From the NCBI GenBank assembly GCA_027620495.1, contig JAQCEA010000012.1, forward strand, positions 1-64,000: a stretch of 64,000 nucleotides of DNA, read 5' to 3'. The position numbers were made by a program, and so were the translations under genes. A model generated the notes under the pieces. It saw only the letters and a list, made by a program, of their open reading frames with translations. It had not been told where the DNA came from and searched no databases. Of this stretch, positions 27,760 through 37,684 are shown in pieces. The stretch comes from Pseudomonadota bacterium (GTDB lineage: Bacteria; Pseudomonadota; Alphaproteobacteria; Puniceispirillales; Puniceispirillaceae). Position 1 is the first letter of the stretch. Each line of letters begins with the position of its first letter.

Positions 27760-28641
27760 ATGATCACATTATTGGCCCCAGCCAAAGTGAATTTATGTTT
27801 GCGCGTTTATGGCAAAACAAACAACGGATTACATCATATTGATTCTATTGTTGTGTTTTGTGAATTTGGCGACACAGTCTCTATCAGCCCAGCAGACCAA
27901 GACAGTTTTCGCGTGCGCGGCCCATTTGCGCCATTATTAACCCGTTCAGACGACGACAAAAATTTGGTCATTGCCGCACGTGACGCCTTTCGTGCCAATG
28001 GTGGTGCCTGTGGGCAGGTCGCCATTATTCTTGATAAAGAAATTCCGGTGGGCGCTGGCCTTGGCGGCGGATCGGCCGATGCCGCGGCAACATTACGCGC
28101 CTTGAATAAAATCGCCAAAACGCCGCTTAGCGATGACCAGCTTTTTGCCATTGCCGCCACACTTGGGTCAGATGTGCCGGTCTGTCTGGCGGCAACACCG
28201 CACCGCATCAAAGGCACCGGCGATGTGATCTATCCGCTAGATGGAATCCGCGCTGGTGCTTTGCTCTTGGTCAACCCGCTTGTTCCTTTGTCGACAGCCG
28301 CGGTATTTCAACAGCTCGCCCCGCCCTATAATCAACCGCTGCCGGAAATCACCGATGATGATGCGGTGCGTTTATGTGATTTTGGCAATGATCTGGAAGC
28401 GGCCGCCACCGCATTTGTCCCAAAAATAAGCGATCTTTTGACCCACTTGCGCCAAACGCCCACATGCCGCGCCGCGCAAATGTCAGGCAGCGGTGCCAGC
28501 TGTTTTGGCATATTTGACAATATCGCGGCGGCAAGCGGGGCAGCAGCGGCATTCAATCGCGCCGGTATTTGGGCAAAAACAACAAAGCTACATCCTTTAG
28601 ATGCAGCGGAAACTGCGCCGACAAATGGCGTTTTATCATGA
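27760..28641 (+). CDS. ispE: 4-diphosphocytidyl-2-C-methyl-D-erythritol kinase
   Basis: A 293-aa GHMP kinase of the MEP isoprenoid pathway, phosphorylating the 2-hydroxyl of CDP-methylerythritol. The start APAKVNLCLRVYGK, with the catalytic lysine, the ATP loop PVGAGLGGGSADAAATLRAL, and the C-terminal MSGSGASCFGIF are all as in IspE. The ATG at 27760 lies 4 bp after the TPR gene, in a common alphaproteobacterial arrangement (TPR protein, then ispE). Confidence 0.96.
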   Translation: MITLLAPAKVNLCLRVYGKTNNGLHHIDSIVVFCEFGDTVSISPADQDSFRVRGPFAPLLTRSDDDKNLVIAARDAFRANGGACGQVAIILDKEIPVGAGLGGGSADAAATLRALNKIAKTPLSDDQLFAIAATLGSDVPVCLAATPHRIKGTGDVIYPLDGIRAGALLLVNPLVPLSTAAVFQQLAPPYNQPLPEITDDDAVRLCDFGNDLEAAATAFVPKISDLLTHLRQTPTCRAAQMSGSGASCFGIFDNIAAASGAAAAFNRAGIWAKTTKLHPLDAAETAPTNGVLS

Positions 28642-28746
28642 TCTTTCGCAACATTTGGAAAATAAGCCACATTTTGCTGGGTTCAAGCGCAAGAACAGGG
28701 TTGATTGCCAGAGACTTGATCGCTAAATTGCAGCGACCAAACGGAT

Positions 28747-28821
28747 TGGGGCGTGGCCAAGTGGTAAGGCATCGGTTTTTGGTATCGTGTATCGTAGGTT
28801 CGAATCCTACCGCCCCAGCCA
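28747..28821 (+). tRNA. tRNA-Gln (anticodon TTG)
   Basis: A 75-nt cloverleaf with encoded CCA. Acceptor arms TGGGGCG (28747-28753) and CGCCCCA (28811-28817) pair fully, followed by G and CCA. The D-arm has GCC/GGC. The anticodon loop TTTTGGT places TTG at 28779-28781. The T-arm GTAGG/CCTAC encloses TTCGAAT. The outermost anticodon-stem pair (28772/28788) is T-T, a small irregularity. It stands alone between ispE and the dehydrogenase gene on the same strand. Confidence 0.95.
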
Positions 28822-28870
28822 TTTTTGTATATTTGCAATCCCCCGCCAATAAAATGAAACGCAAATCGCT

Positions 28871-29977
28871 ATGACCGCGCATATTGCCCTGATCAAAGGT
28901 GACGGTATTGGCGGCGATATTTGCGATGCCACATTATATCTGGTTAATATGGCCCTGCGACAAGTGGGCGAAGCGCCGCTTGCCGTCACCGAGATTGATG
29001 CGGGCGCGGCCTATTTTCAAGAAACCGGAAAAGATATAGAGCCAAATGGCGAAGAAACCGCCGGGGCTTGTGATGCTATTTTTCTAGGTGCAATCGGCTT
29101 GCCGTCTATCCGCCACCCAGACGGCACCGAAATTTCGCCGCATCTGCGGCTTCGTGAACGGTTTCAGCTTTATGCCGGGGTGCGGCCGGTAAAGGCCTAT
29201 CCACATATACCGCAAAAATTGGCTGATCCACGTGCCGCTGAAATTGATTTTATTGTGATCCGCGAATCAACCGAGGGGCTGTTTCATACCGCCGCGGTGC
29301 ATAATCGCAGCCGTATAGAGGCCGATATTGCGGTTGAAGAAACCATGCGGATCACCCGAAAAACGACCGAAAAACTGCATCGGTTTGCGTTTAATCTTGC
29401 TCGCAAAAGACAGGCGGCTGGCAAAGCTGGACACGTCACTTGCGTTGACAAGGCCAATGTCTTTACCGCCATGGCATTTTTTCGCAAAATTTTTGATGAG
29501 ATCAGCGCCCATTATCCAGATGTGCAAACTTCCTATAATTATGTCGATGCACAAGCCCTTGATCTTATCCGCCAGCCATGGAATGCCGACATATTGGTTA
29601 TGGAAAATATGTTTGGTGATATTTTATCTGATTTGGCAGGCGGACTTGTTGGCGGTATGGGTATGGCGGCCTGTGCGGAAATTGGTGATGAAACCGGATT
29701 GTTCCAACCTGCCCATGGTAGCGCCCCAGATATTATGGGCATGGACCGTGCCAACCCGATGGCAGCCATTTTAAGCGGTGTCATGATGCTTGATTATCTA
29801 GCTGACAAATTGGACCTGCCAGCTTATGCCGCCGCCAGTCATTTGCTGGATCAAGCGATCACCACCGCTTTTGCGCAAAATAGCGTGCGGCCAATGGAAT
29901 TTGGCGGTGATATGGGCACAAAATCTGTCACAAATGCGATTGCCGAGACCTGTCAGAATCTATCACCAGATTTATAA
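28871..29977 (+). CDS. Isocitrate/isopropylmalate dehydrogenase family protein
   Basis: A 368-aa metal-dependent beta-decarboxylating dehydrogenase. It starts IALIKGDGIGGDI and has the substrate-binding LRLRERFQLYAGVRPVKAYP, the family signature NMFGDILSDLAGGLVGGMGMA, and PAHGSAPDIMGMDRANPMAAILSG near the end. The segment ESTEGLFHTAAVHN resembles the substrate loop of the tartrate/isopropylmalate branch more than classical NADP-isocitrate dehydrogenase, so it may act on a 3-isopropylmalate-like or tartrate-like compound. No leucine genes are nearby. Its end overlaps the convergent response-regulator gene by 6 bp. Confidence 0.88.
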   Translation: MTAHIALIKGDGIGGDICDATLYLVNMALRQVGEAPLAVTEIDAGAAYFQETGKDIEPNGEETAGACDAIFLGAIGLPSIRHPDGTEISPHLRLRERFQLYAGVRPVKAYPHIPQKLADPRAAEIDFIVIRESTEGLFHTAAVHNRSRIEADIAVEETMRITRKTTEKLHRFAFNLARKRQAAGKAGHVTCVDKANVFTAMAFFRKIFDEISAHYPDVQTSYNYVDAQALDLIRQPWNADILVMENMFGDILSDLAGGLVGGMGMAACAEIGDETGLFQPAHGSAPDIMGMDRANPMAAILSGVMMLDYLADKLDLPAYAAASHLLDQAITTAFAQNSVRPMEFGGDMGTKSVTNAIAETCQNLSPDL

Positions 29978-30691
29978 TTCCAGCCGATACCCATTTTCCG
30001 TGGTGATCACAATTGGCGTCTTTGTCAGCCGCCCTATTTTTTGCCGCAACCGATAAATATGCGTTTCCAGCGTATGTGTGGTCAGGCCATTTTGCATGCC
30101 CCAAACCTCGGTCAATAATTCATCTTTTGTCGCCGATTCCGGAAATGCCAAATATAAAAACTTTAAAATTGTGGTTTCTTTTTCGGTCAATGCCTGCATC
30201 CGCCCACATCCTATTTTATGCAGCATTTTATTGGCCGGGACAAAATTCAGATCAGCCAATTCAAACCGGGCATCATCCAATGCTTTAAATTGCCGCAGCT
30301 GGGTATGAATACGTGCCAATAATTCACCCATGCGTAAGGGTTTTGTGACATAGTCATTTGCACCAGCCTCTAGGCCTTCGATAATATCAGATTCGGCGTT
30401 TTTGGCTGTCAGCATCACAATTGGCTTGGTAAAACCATCACTGCGCAAACGTTTGCATATGTCCACCCCATTGCCATCCGGCATTTGAATATCCAACAAA
30501 ATCAGATCCGGGTTGGCATCTTTTAGCGCGGCGTTTAATCCGGTCACCGACCCCACATCAAAAATATTGTGAAACCCCTCGGCCACAAATTGCTGACGCA
30601 AACTTGTGCGCAAATAAGCATCATCATCAACAATCAATAGGCGTGACGAATTACCAGCTTCTTGGGAGGTGCGTTTGGACAAACCTTGCAT
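29972..30691 (-). CDS. OmpR/PhoB-family response regulator, orphan
   Basis: The 239-aa protein has an N-terminal receiver domain (LLIVDDDAYLR acidic pocket, LILLDIQMPDGNG with the phospho-accepting Asp, VMLTAKNA, and the lysine of YVTKPLR). The C-terminal winged-helix DNA-binding domain ends in THTLETHIYRLRQKIG and ITTENGYRLEL. The layout is standard OmpR type. No histidine kinase gene lies next to it, so its partner is encoded elsewhere. The 120-bp gap to ribA is AT-rich and divergent. Confidence 0.93.
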   Translation of the reverse strand: MQGLSKRTSQEAGNSSRLLIVDDDAYLRTSLRQQFVAEGFHNIFDVGSVTGLNAALKDANPDLILLDIQMPDGNGVDICKRLRSDGFTKPIVMLTAKNAESDIIEGLEAGANDYVTKPLRMGELLARIHTQLRQFKALDDARFELADLNFVPANKMLHKIGCGRMQALTEKETTILKFLYLAFPESATKDELLTEVWGMQNGLTTHTLETHIYRLRQKIGRLTKTPIVITTENGYRLEL

Positions 30692-30811
30692 TTTACTTTA
30701 CGACCCAATACATGAATAGCCATCAAATAAAGTGGCAGAATAACCGGATAAACACATTTACCGAAACATATTATACATTAGCATGATTCGGATGAAAGGC
30801 AGACCATCCAG

Positions 30812-31936
30812 ATGCATGATCAACAGATCAAAAATGCTGTGATGCGCGCCGCCCGTGGCGGCACCGAGTTGCGACGCGGTGGCACCGTCATGTTGCGGCT
30901 GGCAAATGGCGCTTGTGGGTTGTGTCGGGCCGCCGAATTAAGTGATGGTGATGATATAACAAGGCTCAGCCGCCTTGCCGGTTCAGCGCCTTTGCTGGTT
31001 TTAACCGCACCGCGCTTGTCAAGTCTTGGACGGGTTTTGCGCGATGGGTATCCGGTGGCAAGTGTGGCTTTGCCGAACAACCGCCATGACGCCTTTTTCG
31101 ATCTTGCCTTTGGACAGAATGACCAGCTAACCGGCGATGATTTTACCATTATTGCCGAAAGCGCCGGATCGCTGGCTGATATGGCGGCACAATTATTGCG
31201 TAGCGCTAAATTAATCCCGGCATGCCTATTTGTGCGCTTGCCATTGCGTGATATTGCCGCACAAGACCGGTTTGCCCGGCAACATAATATGATGATCGTT
31301 GAATCACGCGATATCGATCAATATAGCCATGAAGCGGCATCATTCGTTAAAATCGCGGCGCGGGCGCGGGTGCCATTGGCAGTTAGCGAAGACACTGAAA
31401 TTGTGATGTTTCGTGCGGAAATCGGCGGTGAAGAACATTTTGCTGTGCTGATCGGTACCGGCGCAAATAGCGACACACCGCTGGTACGGTTGCATTCGCA
31501 ATGCATTACCGGCGATATTCTTGGCAGTTTGAAATGTGATTGCGGCGACCAACTGGAAGCAGCCATGCAGCTGATGGCTGATAGTGGCGGCGGTATTTTG
31601 GTGTATCTGGCACAAGAAGGACGCGATATTGGCTTATTAAACAAGATGCGTGCCTATGCGCTTCAGGATAATGGCCTAGATACGGTGGATGCCAATCACG
31701 CCCTTGGCTTTGATACCGATGAGCGGCTGTTTTTGCCAGCCGCGCGTATATTGCAGGCATTGAATGTGTCGAACATTCAGCTGATTACCAATAACCCAGA
31801 TAAAATCAGCCAACTTGAACAGCATGGCATTCATGTAACCGCGCGGGTGCCACTTGCCCTAGATGCCAACCCGCACAACCGCCATTATCTGAAAACCAAA
31901 CAAACCCGCACCGGGCATCTTATTGACAAAATTTAA
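30812..31936 (+). CDS. ribA: GTP cyclohydrolase II
   Basis: A 374-aa protein whose C-terminal half (about residues 170-374) is GTP cyclohydrolase II, the first step of riboflavin synthesis. The zinc-binding GSLKCDCGDQLEAAM with its cysteines, the catalytic LAQEGRDIGLLNKMRAYALQD, and LLTNNPDK-like LITNNPDKI are present. The N-terminal half of about 170 residues is not a functional RibB (no DHBP-synthase acidic motifs), but a long N-terminus of this kind is usual in alphaproteobacterial RibA. The 3' end overlaps the convergent yggS gene by 4 bp. Confidence 0.93.
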   Translation: MHDQQIKNAVMRAARGGTELRRGGTVMLRLANGACGLCRAAELSDGDDITRLSRLAGSAPLLVLTAPRLSSLGRVLRDGYPVASVALPNNRHDAFFDLAFGQNDQLTGDDFTIIAESAGSLADMAAQLLRSAKLIPACLFVRLPLRDIAAQDRFARQHNMMIVESRDIDQYSHEAASFVKIAARARVPLAVSEDTEIVMFRAEIGGEEHFAVLIGTGANSDTPLVRLHSQCITGDILGSLKCDCGDQLEAAMQLMADSGGGILVYLAQEGRDIGLLNKMRAYALQDNGLDTVDANHALGFDTDERLFLPAARILQALNVSNIQLITNNPDKISQLEQHGIHVTARVPLALDANPHNRHYLKTKQTRTGHLIDKI

Positions 31937-32673
31937 TTGTCACGCACACCAAAAATAGCGGACCCCACCCGCACCGAGGTGGCACCAAATCCGATCGCCT
32001 CGACATAATCACCACTCATTCCCATCGATAGTTTTGCTACATTCAGGCGCTGTGCCATTGTGTTTAGCAAGGCGAAATGCATGGCCGCTTCTTCATCAAC
32101 AGGCGGTATGCACATCAGCCCGATGACGGGAAGTGCCAGTTCGTCTTTGCAAAATTGGGTAAACGCATCAAGCTGGTCAGGCAAAATGCCCGATTTTTGT
32201 GGCTCTTCACCAGTATTGACCTGAATGTAACAAGGCAAATACCGGTTTTGGCGGGCCATTTCCTTGGCCAAGGCCCGGGCCAATTTTTCCCGGTCAACAA
32301 CTTCAATCACATCAAAAAGCGCAACAGCCTCGGCGGCTTTATTGGTTTGCAACGGACCGATTAAATGCAAGGTCAAATCGCTATATGCCGTGCGCCGGGT
32401 TGTCCAACGCTGGCTGGCTTCTTGAACCCGGTTTTCGCCGAAAACACGCTGGCCAGCTGCCAAGGCGGCATCAATTTTTACCTCTGGCTGGCGCTTGCTT
32501 ACCGCCACCAATGTCACCAGTTCAGCCCCATAGCGCGGCGGCCGTTTGTCGATGGCCGTCTTGATCTGTGATTGCACCGCGGCGAGCTGATTCGCCACAT
32601 CATGCGATGTGCTGTCTGACTGTTGCCCATTTTCAACAGGGGCGGGGGTCATATCACTTTGATATTTGTTCAT
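31933..32673 (-). CDS. yggS: YggS/PROSC-family PLP-homeostasis protein
   Basis: A protein of about 246 aa with the PLP-binding alanine-racemase-like barrel used to buffer pyridoxal phosphate. The Schiff-base lysine is in LVAVSKRQP. VFGENRVQEA, LHLIGPLQTNK, VNTGEEPQKSG and LSMGMSGDYVEAIGFGATSVRVGSAIFG follow in the family order. The N-terminus is longer than usual: I start at ATG 32673 (MNKYQSD), but a TTG at 32733 is also open. The extra 25-45 residues before the barrel are polar and not conserved. Confidence 0.9.
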   Translation of the reverse strand: MNKYQSDMTPAPVENGQQSDSTSHDVANQLAAVQSQIKTAIDKRPPRYGAELVTLVAVSKRQPEVKIDAALAAGQRVFGENRVQEASQRWTTRRTAYSDLTLHLIGPLQTNKAAEAVALFDVIEVVDREKLARALAKEMARQNRYLPCYIQVNTGEEPQKSGILPDQLDAFTQFCKDELALPVIGLMCIPPVDEEAAMHFALLNTMAQRLNVAKLSMGMSGDYVEAIGFGATSVRVGSAIFGVRDN

Positions 32674-32830
32674 AACAACGCTCTTCATAGCTCTGTTTTT
32701 ATGTGTATTTTTTAGCCTTTGGCGGCCATTCAATCAATACTGTTGCAAAAATATCACACATTAGAAAAAACTTTTAATCCGGCGGTCCATCATAACTTGT
32801 TAAATTAGATAAAATTAATAGTTTAAGCCT

Positions 32831-32848
32831 GTTGCCAATGGTGGCAAC
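32831..32848 (+). promoter_or_regulatory. Perfect hairpin in the porin 5' leader
   Basis: GTTGCCA (32831-32837) and TGGCAAC (32842-32848) form a perfect 7-bp stem with a 4-nt loop, about 10 nt before the AAGGGAG Shine-Dalgarno (32858-32864) of the porin. Such leader hairpins stabilise abundant outer-membrane-protein mRNAs in other bacteria, or it could be a protein or sRNA site. Confidence 0.55.
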
Positions 32849-32871
32849 GGTTTCTCTAAGGGAGATTTAAC

Positions 32872-33903
32872 ATGCGTAAGGTTCTTCTTACAACAACCGC
32901 TCTGGTTGCTCTGGGTGGCGTTTCAGCTGCTTCAGCTCTGGACATCAGCGGGTCCTATGGTTTCACTTACACTGACACGTCAAACTCTGGTGGCTCAGCT
33001 GACGCAGCTGGCGTAAGTGGCGATGCTTTTGGTAACGACACACAAATCGATTTCACCAACTCAATCACAACAGATGCAGGCTTGACTTGGACTGCTCTTT
33101 ACAGAATCAATGGCACTCCTGCTGTTGAAGATATGGGCCTCACAGTATCAGGCGATTTTGGTACATTGATGGCTGGCCAAACAGACGGTATTGTTGACGG
33201 CATGGACAACTTCATGCTTGGAAGCTTTATGGCTGAATCTGGCGGACCAGGAACTGCAGCAAATACAGCATTGGGAACTGCAACAACTCACCTAAATCTA
33301 AGAACAGGTGCAGCCGTGCTTGACAACGCAGGCACAGGCAAAATCGGTTGGCGTTCAAACGAAATGAGCGGCTTCCAGGTTGGCGCGAGCTACGAAGATG
33401 CTGGTTCTACTGCTGCACTCAACGCTGATGTTATGTCATGGATCGTAACATATGATTTTGGTGTTGCTAAAGTTGGTTATGCAAGTGCTGACGTCGACTC
33501 AGCAAACGACGATGGTGCCGACAACAGCATGACCCATTACGGTGTTGGAACAAGCTTCATGGGTGCAACTCTAGCTGCTGGTTTTGGTAACTCAAAAACC
33601 TCTGCCACAGCTGTAGCTGGCGGCGCTGGCGTTTCAGACATTGACACTCGTGACCTCGGTATTTCATACAATGTCGACGACAATCTGTCACTCTACTACG
33701 TCAATGTTCGTTCAGAAGAAAACACTGGTGTAAACGCCAGCGATAAGTTGGAAAGCCATGCTTATGGTGGATATTATACCATTGCTCCAGGCGTAACAGC
33801 TAACTTGGAATGGGCAGAGTCTGATTACACGGATGCCACCGCTGGTAGTGGCAACTCAGACGCACGTACAGTAACTTATGGTTTCTTGAAAGTTGCATTT
33901 TAA
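32872..33903 (+). CDS. Outer-membrane porin
   Basis: A 343-aa beta-barrel protein with a signal peptide of about 22 residues (KVLLTTTALVALGG then SAASA) and alternating strands such as GLTWTALYRING and GFQVGASYEDAG. It ends in YGFLKVAF with a C-terminal Phe, the outer-membrane insertion signature. It resembles the general porins (gram-negative porin family) of marine alphaproteobacteria. Base and codon use differ from the neighbours (many GCT, ACA, AAC, TCA codons), as expected for a very highly expressed gene. It has a strong Shine-Dalgarno, a leader hairpin and its own strong terminator, so it is a one-gene transcript. Substrate range unknown. Confidence 0.92.
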   Translation: MRKVLLTTTALVALGGVSAASALDISGSYGFTYTDTSNSGGSADAAGVSGDAFGNDTQIDFTNSITTDAGLTWTALYRINGTPAVEDMGLTVSGDFGTLMAGQTDGIVDGMDNFMLGSFMAESGGPGTAANTALGTATTHLNLRTGAAVLDNAGTGKIGWRSNEMSGFQVGASYEDAGSTAALNADVMSWIVTYDFGVAKVGYASADVDSANDDGADNSMTHYGVGTSFMGATLAAGFGNSKTSATAVAGGAGVSDIDTRDLGISYNVDDNLSLYYVNVRSEENTGVNASDKLESHAYGGYYTIAPGVTANLEWAESDYTDATAGSGNSDARTVTYGFLKVAF

Positions 33904-33928
33904 TTAACATTGAGTTGTCTAATATGAG

Positions 33929-33958
33929 AAAGGGAGGGGTTCGCCCCTCCCTTTTTTC
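33929..33958 (+). terminator. Strong rho-independent terminator of the porin gene
   Basis: AGGGAGGGG (33931-33939) and CCCCTCCCT (33944-33952) form a perfect 9-bp GC-rich stem capped by a TTCG tetraloop and followed by a T run (33952-33957). It lies 27 bp after the porin stop. Confidence 0.95.
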
Positions 33959-34020
33959 TTTGCAGTATGGATTATAATTTGCGATTGTTGGGCGAAGCCA
34001 ACCGAATTGTGATAGGTGCT

Positions 34021-34536
34021 ATGCTAAACTTTCGTCAATATTCTACCTTTTTACTCATCACACCGCTTATGTTACATCTCGTTGGCTGTAGCGGTCTTGA
34101 TATAAAAACCCCGGAACCCGAAAAGAAGCCAGTTTCCGCTTTTACAGGCAAACCTCAAGGCACGCCAATTGAGGAGCTTTTTGGTAAAAAAAACAAAGCT
34201 GGCAGCCTTCCGGTAAATGCCCTGTTATGGCGGGCGGCATTAGATATTGCCTCATTCGTACCGCTTGATGATGTGGATACATTTGGTGGCAGTATAGTAA
34301 CCGAATGGTATGTCCCAGAAGGCCAACCAAACCGGCGGCTGAAACTGGCTGTATTTGTTGTTGGGCTTGAATTGCGTTCAGACGCTATTCAGGTGCGCGC
34401 CTATGTGCAAACACGCGATGGCAATACATGGACCAATGCCGGGCGAGACGCCGATCTTGGCCGAAAACTAGAAGATTTGATTTTGACCCGCGCCCGCGAA
34501 CTGCGCGCGGCGGCGACCAGCGAAACCAGCAACTAG
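34021..34536 (+). CDS. DUF3576-type lipoprotein
   Basis: A protein of about 171 aa with a lipoprotein signal (LLITPLMLHLVGC, lipobox LVGC) and one domain with LPVNALLWRAALDIASFVPLDDVDTFGG, TEWYVPEGQPNRRLKLAVFV and LEDLILTRARELR. This pattern matches the uncharacterised alphaproteobacterial DUF3576 family. The lipidated cysteine implies an envelope location. I choose ATG 34021, which puts the signal at the N-terminus; an ATG at 33967 adds 18 residues. It precedes leuS, lptE and holA on the same strand, a conserved order, which hints at a link to outer-membrane assembly. Confidence 0.85.
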   Translation: MLNFRQYSTFLLITPLMLHLVGCSGLDIKTPEPEKKPVSAFTGKPQGTPIEELFGKKNKAGSLPVNALLWRAALDIASFVPLDDVDTFGGSIVTEWYVPEGQPNRRLKLAVFVVGLELRSDAIQVRAYVQTRDGNTWTNAGRDADLGRKLEDLILTRARELRAAATSETSN

Positions 34537-34611
34537 AACCCATCTTTTGCCAGCAGGAATGACGCACAGAAATCATCACCATCTGGACGCATCACGATAA
34601 AGGAATAGGGT

Positions 34612-37179
34612 ATGAGCCATTATGATGCGCCAGCCATTGAAAAAAAATGGCAGGCAATCTGGGAGAACACTGGCTGTTTCACCGCCAGTACCGATCACAG
34701 CAAACCAAAATATTATGTGCTGGAAATGTTTCCCTATCCATCTGGCCGGATACATATGGGGCATGTGCGCAATTATACACTTGGTGATGTTGTGGCCCGT
34801 TACCGCCGTGGCAAAGGATTTAATGTCTTGCATCCAATGGGGTGGGATGCGTTTGGGCTGCCTGCTGAAAATGCGGCGATGGAACGCGGTGTACATCCCG
34901 GCAAATGGACAGTTGAAAACATCGCCAGCATGCGCACGCAATTACGCAGCATGGGCTTGTCATATGACTGGCCGCGGGAATTTGCCACCTGTACGCCAGA
35001 TTACTATCAGCATGAACAAAAAATGTTTCTCAAATTTCTTCAGGCGGGACTGGCTTATCGCAAAGAAAGCTGGGTGAATTGGGACCCGGTAGAAAATACC
35101 GTTCTGGCCAATGAACAAGTGGTAGATGGGTGTGGTTGGCGGTCTGGTGCGCCTGTTGAACGCCGTCTTTTGTCACAATGGTTTTTAAAAATTACCGAAT
35201 TTGCCGATGATTTATTGGCGGCGATTGATGGTCTTGACCGCTGGCCTGACCGGGTCCGCTTGATGCAGGCCAATTGGATTGGCAAATCTGAAGGCGCACG
35301 GGTAAGATTCCAGCTGAACCAGCCATTGGGCGGTGAAATAAACAGCATTGAAGTCTTTACCACCAGACCAGATACATTATTTGGTGCCTCATTTATTGCC
35401 GTGGCCGCGAATCATCCGCTTGCCCAGACTATTGGCAAAACCAATCAAGCGGCGGCCGATTTTATTGCCGAATGTGCCAAGCTTGGTACATCTGAAGCGG
35501 CGGTTGAAACCGCTGAAAAGCGCGGCTTTGATACCGGCCTGCGGGCGGTGCATCCGCTAGATAGCACCATCACCCTGCCAGTTCATATTGCCAATTTTGT
35601 CTTGATGGAATATGGCACAGGCGCGATTTTTGGCTGTCCGGCCCATGATCAGCGCGATTTAGATTTTGCGAATGCCTATGACCTGCCCGTAACACCAGTG
35701 GTCTTGCCAGAAGGTGCTGATGCGGCCAGCTTTACCATTACCGATACCGCCTATACCGGGCCCGGCCGGCTGATCAATTCAGGTGACTGGAACGGGCTTG
35801 ATATCGACACAGGCAAAAAAGCCGCCATTACGGCACTAGAATCTGCCAATGCTGGACGGGGCGAAACCACATTTCGGTTGCGCGATTGGGGGGTATCACG
35901 CCAACGCTATTGGGGCTGTCCGATACCGATCATTCATTGCCCATCATGCGGCGCGGTGCCGGTACCAGAGGCTGACTTGCCGATCACATTGCCGGAAGAT
36001 GTTGATTTTTCAACCCCGGGCAATCCACTTGCCAACCATCCAAGCTGGAAACATACCAACTGTCCAAAATGCGGCGGCGCGGCCGAACGCGAACAAGACA
36101 CATTTGACACATTTTTTGAAAGCTCTTGGTATTTTTTGCGGTATGCAGATCCAACACATAAAGATGGGTTTAGCGCCGCCGCCGCGGCTTATTGGATGCC
36201 GGTAGACCAATATATTGGCGGTGTTGAACATGCCGTGCTACATCTTCTTTATTCGCGGTTTTTCACCCGCGCCTTAAGCCGTGTTGGCTATCTTGATCTA
36301 GATGAACCTTTTGCTGGTTTGATGACGCAAGGCATGGTGTGCCATCAAACCTTTAAAAACCAAGATGGAAAATGGTTGTTTCCAACCGAAGTGACCAAGG
36401 AAGGCGACCGCTGGGTTGAGACCAGTACCGGTGCTGTTGCCAAGGCCGGGCGCATTGAAAAAATGAGCAAATCAAAGCGCAATGTCGTTGACCCGGAATT
36501 GATTATTGAAACCTATGGGGCGGATACAGCGCGGTTATTTATGTTGTCAGACTCGCCACCAGAGCGCGACATGGAATGGACCGAATCAGGCGTAGAAGGG
36601 GCGTCACGCTTTCTAAAACGCATATGGCGGCTGGCCCATGATGACAGCCTTGTCGCCCGCGGCACACCGGTTCCAGAAACGCTTGGCGACAGCGCCTTGG
36701 CGGCGGTGCGGATGGCGCATAAATCAATTTTGGCATTATCCGCAGATATTGAAAATTTTCGATTTAACCGTGCGGTGGCCCAGCTCCATATGCTGACCAA
36801 CGCGGTAACTGATATCAAAATGGAAGAACCCGGCGCACCCGCCGCCAAAAGATTTGCGATTGAGACCCTTGCCCAATTGCTCAGCCCGCTAACACCGCAT
36901 CTGGCTGAAGATATGTGGCAAGCATTGGGACACGAAACGCTACTGGCACAATCTTCATGGCCAGTGGCTGATGCCGCATTGGCAAGAGATGATGAAATTG
37001 AAATTGGTGTTCAGGTAAATGGTAAACTTCGTGATACCATCAAGCTGGAACGCGATTGTCCGAATGATGTGGCTGAATCGCTGGCACTGGCATCTGCCTC
37101 TGTGCAACGCTATCTGGATGGCAAATCACCGAAAAAGGTAATTGTTGTCCAAAACAGGATTATCAATGTGGTGGCATAA
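34612..37179 (+). CDS. leuS: Leucyl-tRNA synthetase
   Basis: An 855-aa class I synthetase. The HIGH-like motif is HMGH at about residue 48 ([19 protein letters not shown]), the editing domain follows from about 220 to 400 (with [12 protein letters not shown]), and KMSKS is at about 617 ([15 protein letters not shown]). A zinc-type CPSCG/CPKCG pair is visible near 445-485. The C-terminal domain ends [11 protein letters not shown], as in bacterial LeuS. It overlaps the start of lptE by 14 nt. Confidence 0.98.
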   Translation: MSHYDAPAIEKKWQAIWENTGCFTASTDHSKPKYYVLEMFPYPSGRIHMGHVRNYTLGDVVARYRRGKGFNVLHPMGWDAFGLPAENAAMERGVHPGKWTVENIASMRTQLRSMGLSYDWPREFATCTPDYYQHEQKMFLKFLQAGLAYRKESWVNWDPVENTVLANEQVVDGCGWRSGAPVERRLLSQWFLKITEFADDLLAAIDGLDRWPDRVRLMQANWIGKSEGARVRFQLNQPLGGEINSIEVFTTRPDTLFGASFIAVAANHPLAQTIGKTNQAAADFIAECAKLGTSEAAVETAEKRGFDTGLRAVHPLDSTITLPVHIANFVLMEYGTGAIFGCPAHDQRDLDFANAYDLPVTPVVLPEGADAASFTITDTAYTGPGRLINSGDWNGLDIDTGKKAAITALESANAGRGETTFRLRDWGVSRQRYWGCPIPIIHCPSCGAVPVPEADLPITLPEDVDFSTPGNPLANHPSWKHTNCPKCGGAAEREQDTFDTFFESSWYFLRYADPTHKDGFSAAAAAYWMPVDQYIGGVEHAVLHLLYSRFFTRALSRVGYLDLDEPFAGLMTQGMVCHQTFKNQDGKWLFPTEVTKEGDRWVETSTGAVAKAGRIEKMSKSKRNVVDPELIIETYGADTARLFMLSDSPPERDMEWTESGVEGASRFLKRIWRLAHDDSLVARGTPVPETLGDSALAAVRMAHKSILALSADIENFRFNRAVAQLHMLTNAVTDIKMEEPGAPAAKRFAIETLAQLLSPLTPHLAEDMWQALGHETLLAQSSWPVADAALARDDEIEIGVQVNGKLRDTIKLERDCPNDVAESLALASASVQRYLDGKSPKKVIVVQNRIINVVA

Positions 37180-37669
37180 ACTAACATTCGCTTGTTGCAT
37201 GGCATTTTTGCTGGCAGTTGCCGGATGTAGCACCGTCACCATCGGCCAGCTTGATGAAACTGTCAGCGCCAAAGTCGGTTCGGTGTCTGTCGTGGAGACG
37301 GGCGGGCGCGCCGGACAGCTCTATAGCCGTGCGTTACGCCAAGCGCTCTATCTCTATGGGCAAGCTGTTCCTGCTTATGATCTAACCTCGTCAATTTCAG
37401 TGTCATCTAGCAGTACCTTATCGGTTAGAGGGGTCAGCTCAACCTTTAAAAAAATGACGATGGTTGCCAATTTTAAGCTGACAAAACAAGGCAGCGGCGA
37501 TGTTTTGCTTCAAGACACAGTCACGGCTGATGCAACCCTTGGCACAGTATCGTCGCTTTTTGGTCAGGATCAATCTGAATTCCATGCGCGCGACCGTATG
37601 GCCGGATTACTTGCACAACGTGTGACCCAGCGTATTCAGCTATATTTTCTCGAAAATGCTGATAACTAG
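37166..37669 (+). CDS. lptE: LPS-assembly lipoprotein LptE
   Basis: A protein of about 167 aa with a lipoprotein signal ([14 protein letters not shown]) and the short sandwich domain of LptE, the plug partner of LptD that delivers lipopolysaccharide to the outer surface. Sequence conservation is low in this family; [35 protein letters not shown] and the [21 protein letters not shown] end are typical of the alphaproteobacterial form. Position between leuS and holA strengthens the call. The ATG at 37166 lies within the end of leuS. Confidence 0.88.
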   Translation: MWWHKLTFACCMAFLLAVAGCSTVTIGQLDETVSAKVGSVSVVETGGRAGQLYSRALRQALYLYGQAVPAYDLTSSISVSSSSTLSVRGVSSTFKKMTMVANFKLTKQGSGDVLLQDTVTADATLGTVSSLFGQDQSEFHARDRMAGLLAQRVTQRIQLYFLENADN

Positions 37670-37684
37670 ATACGGGCAGGGCTG

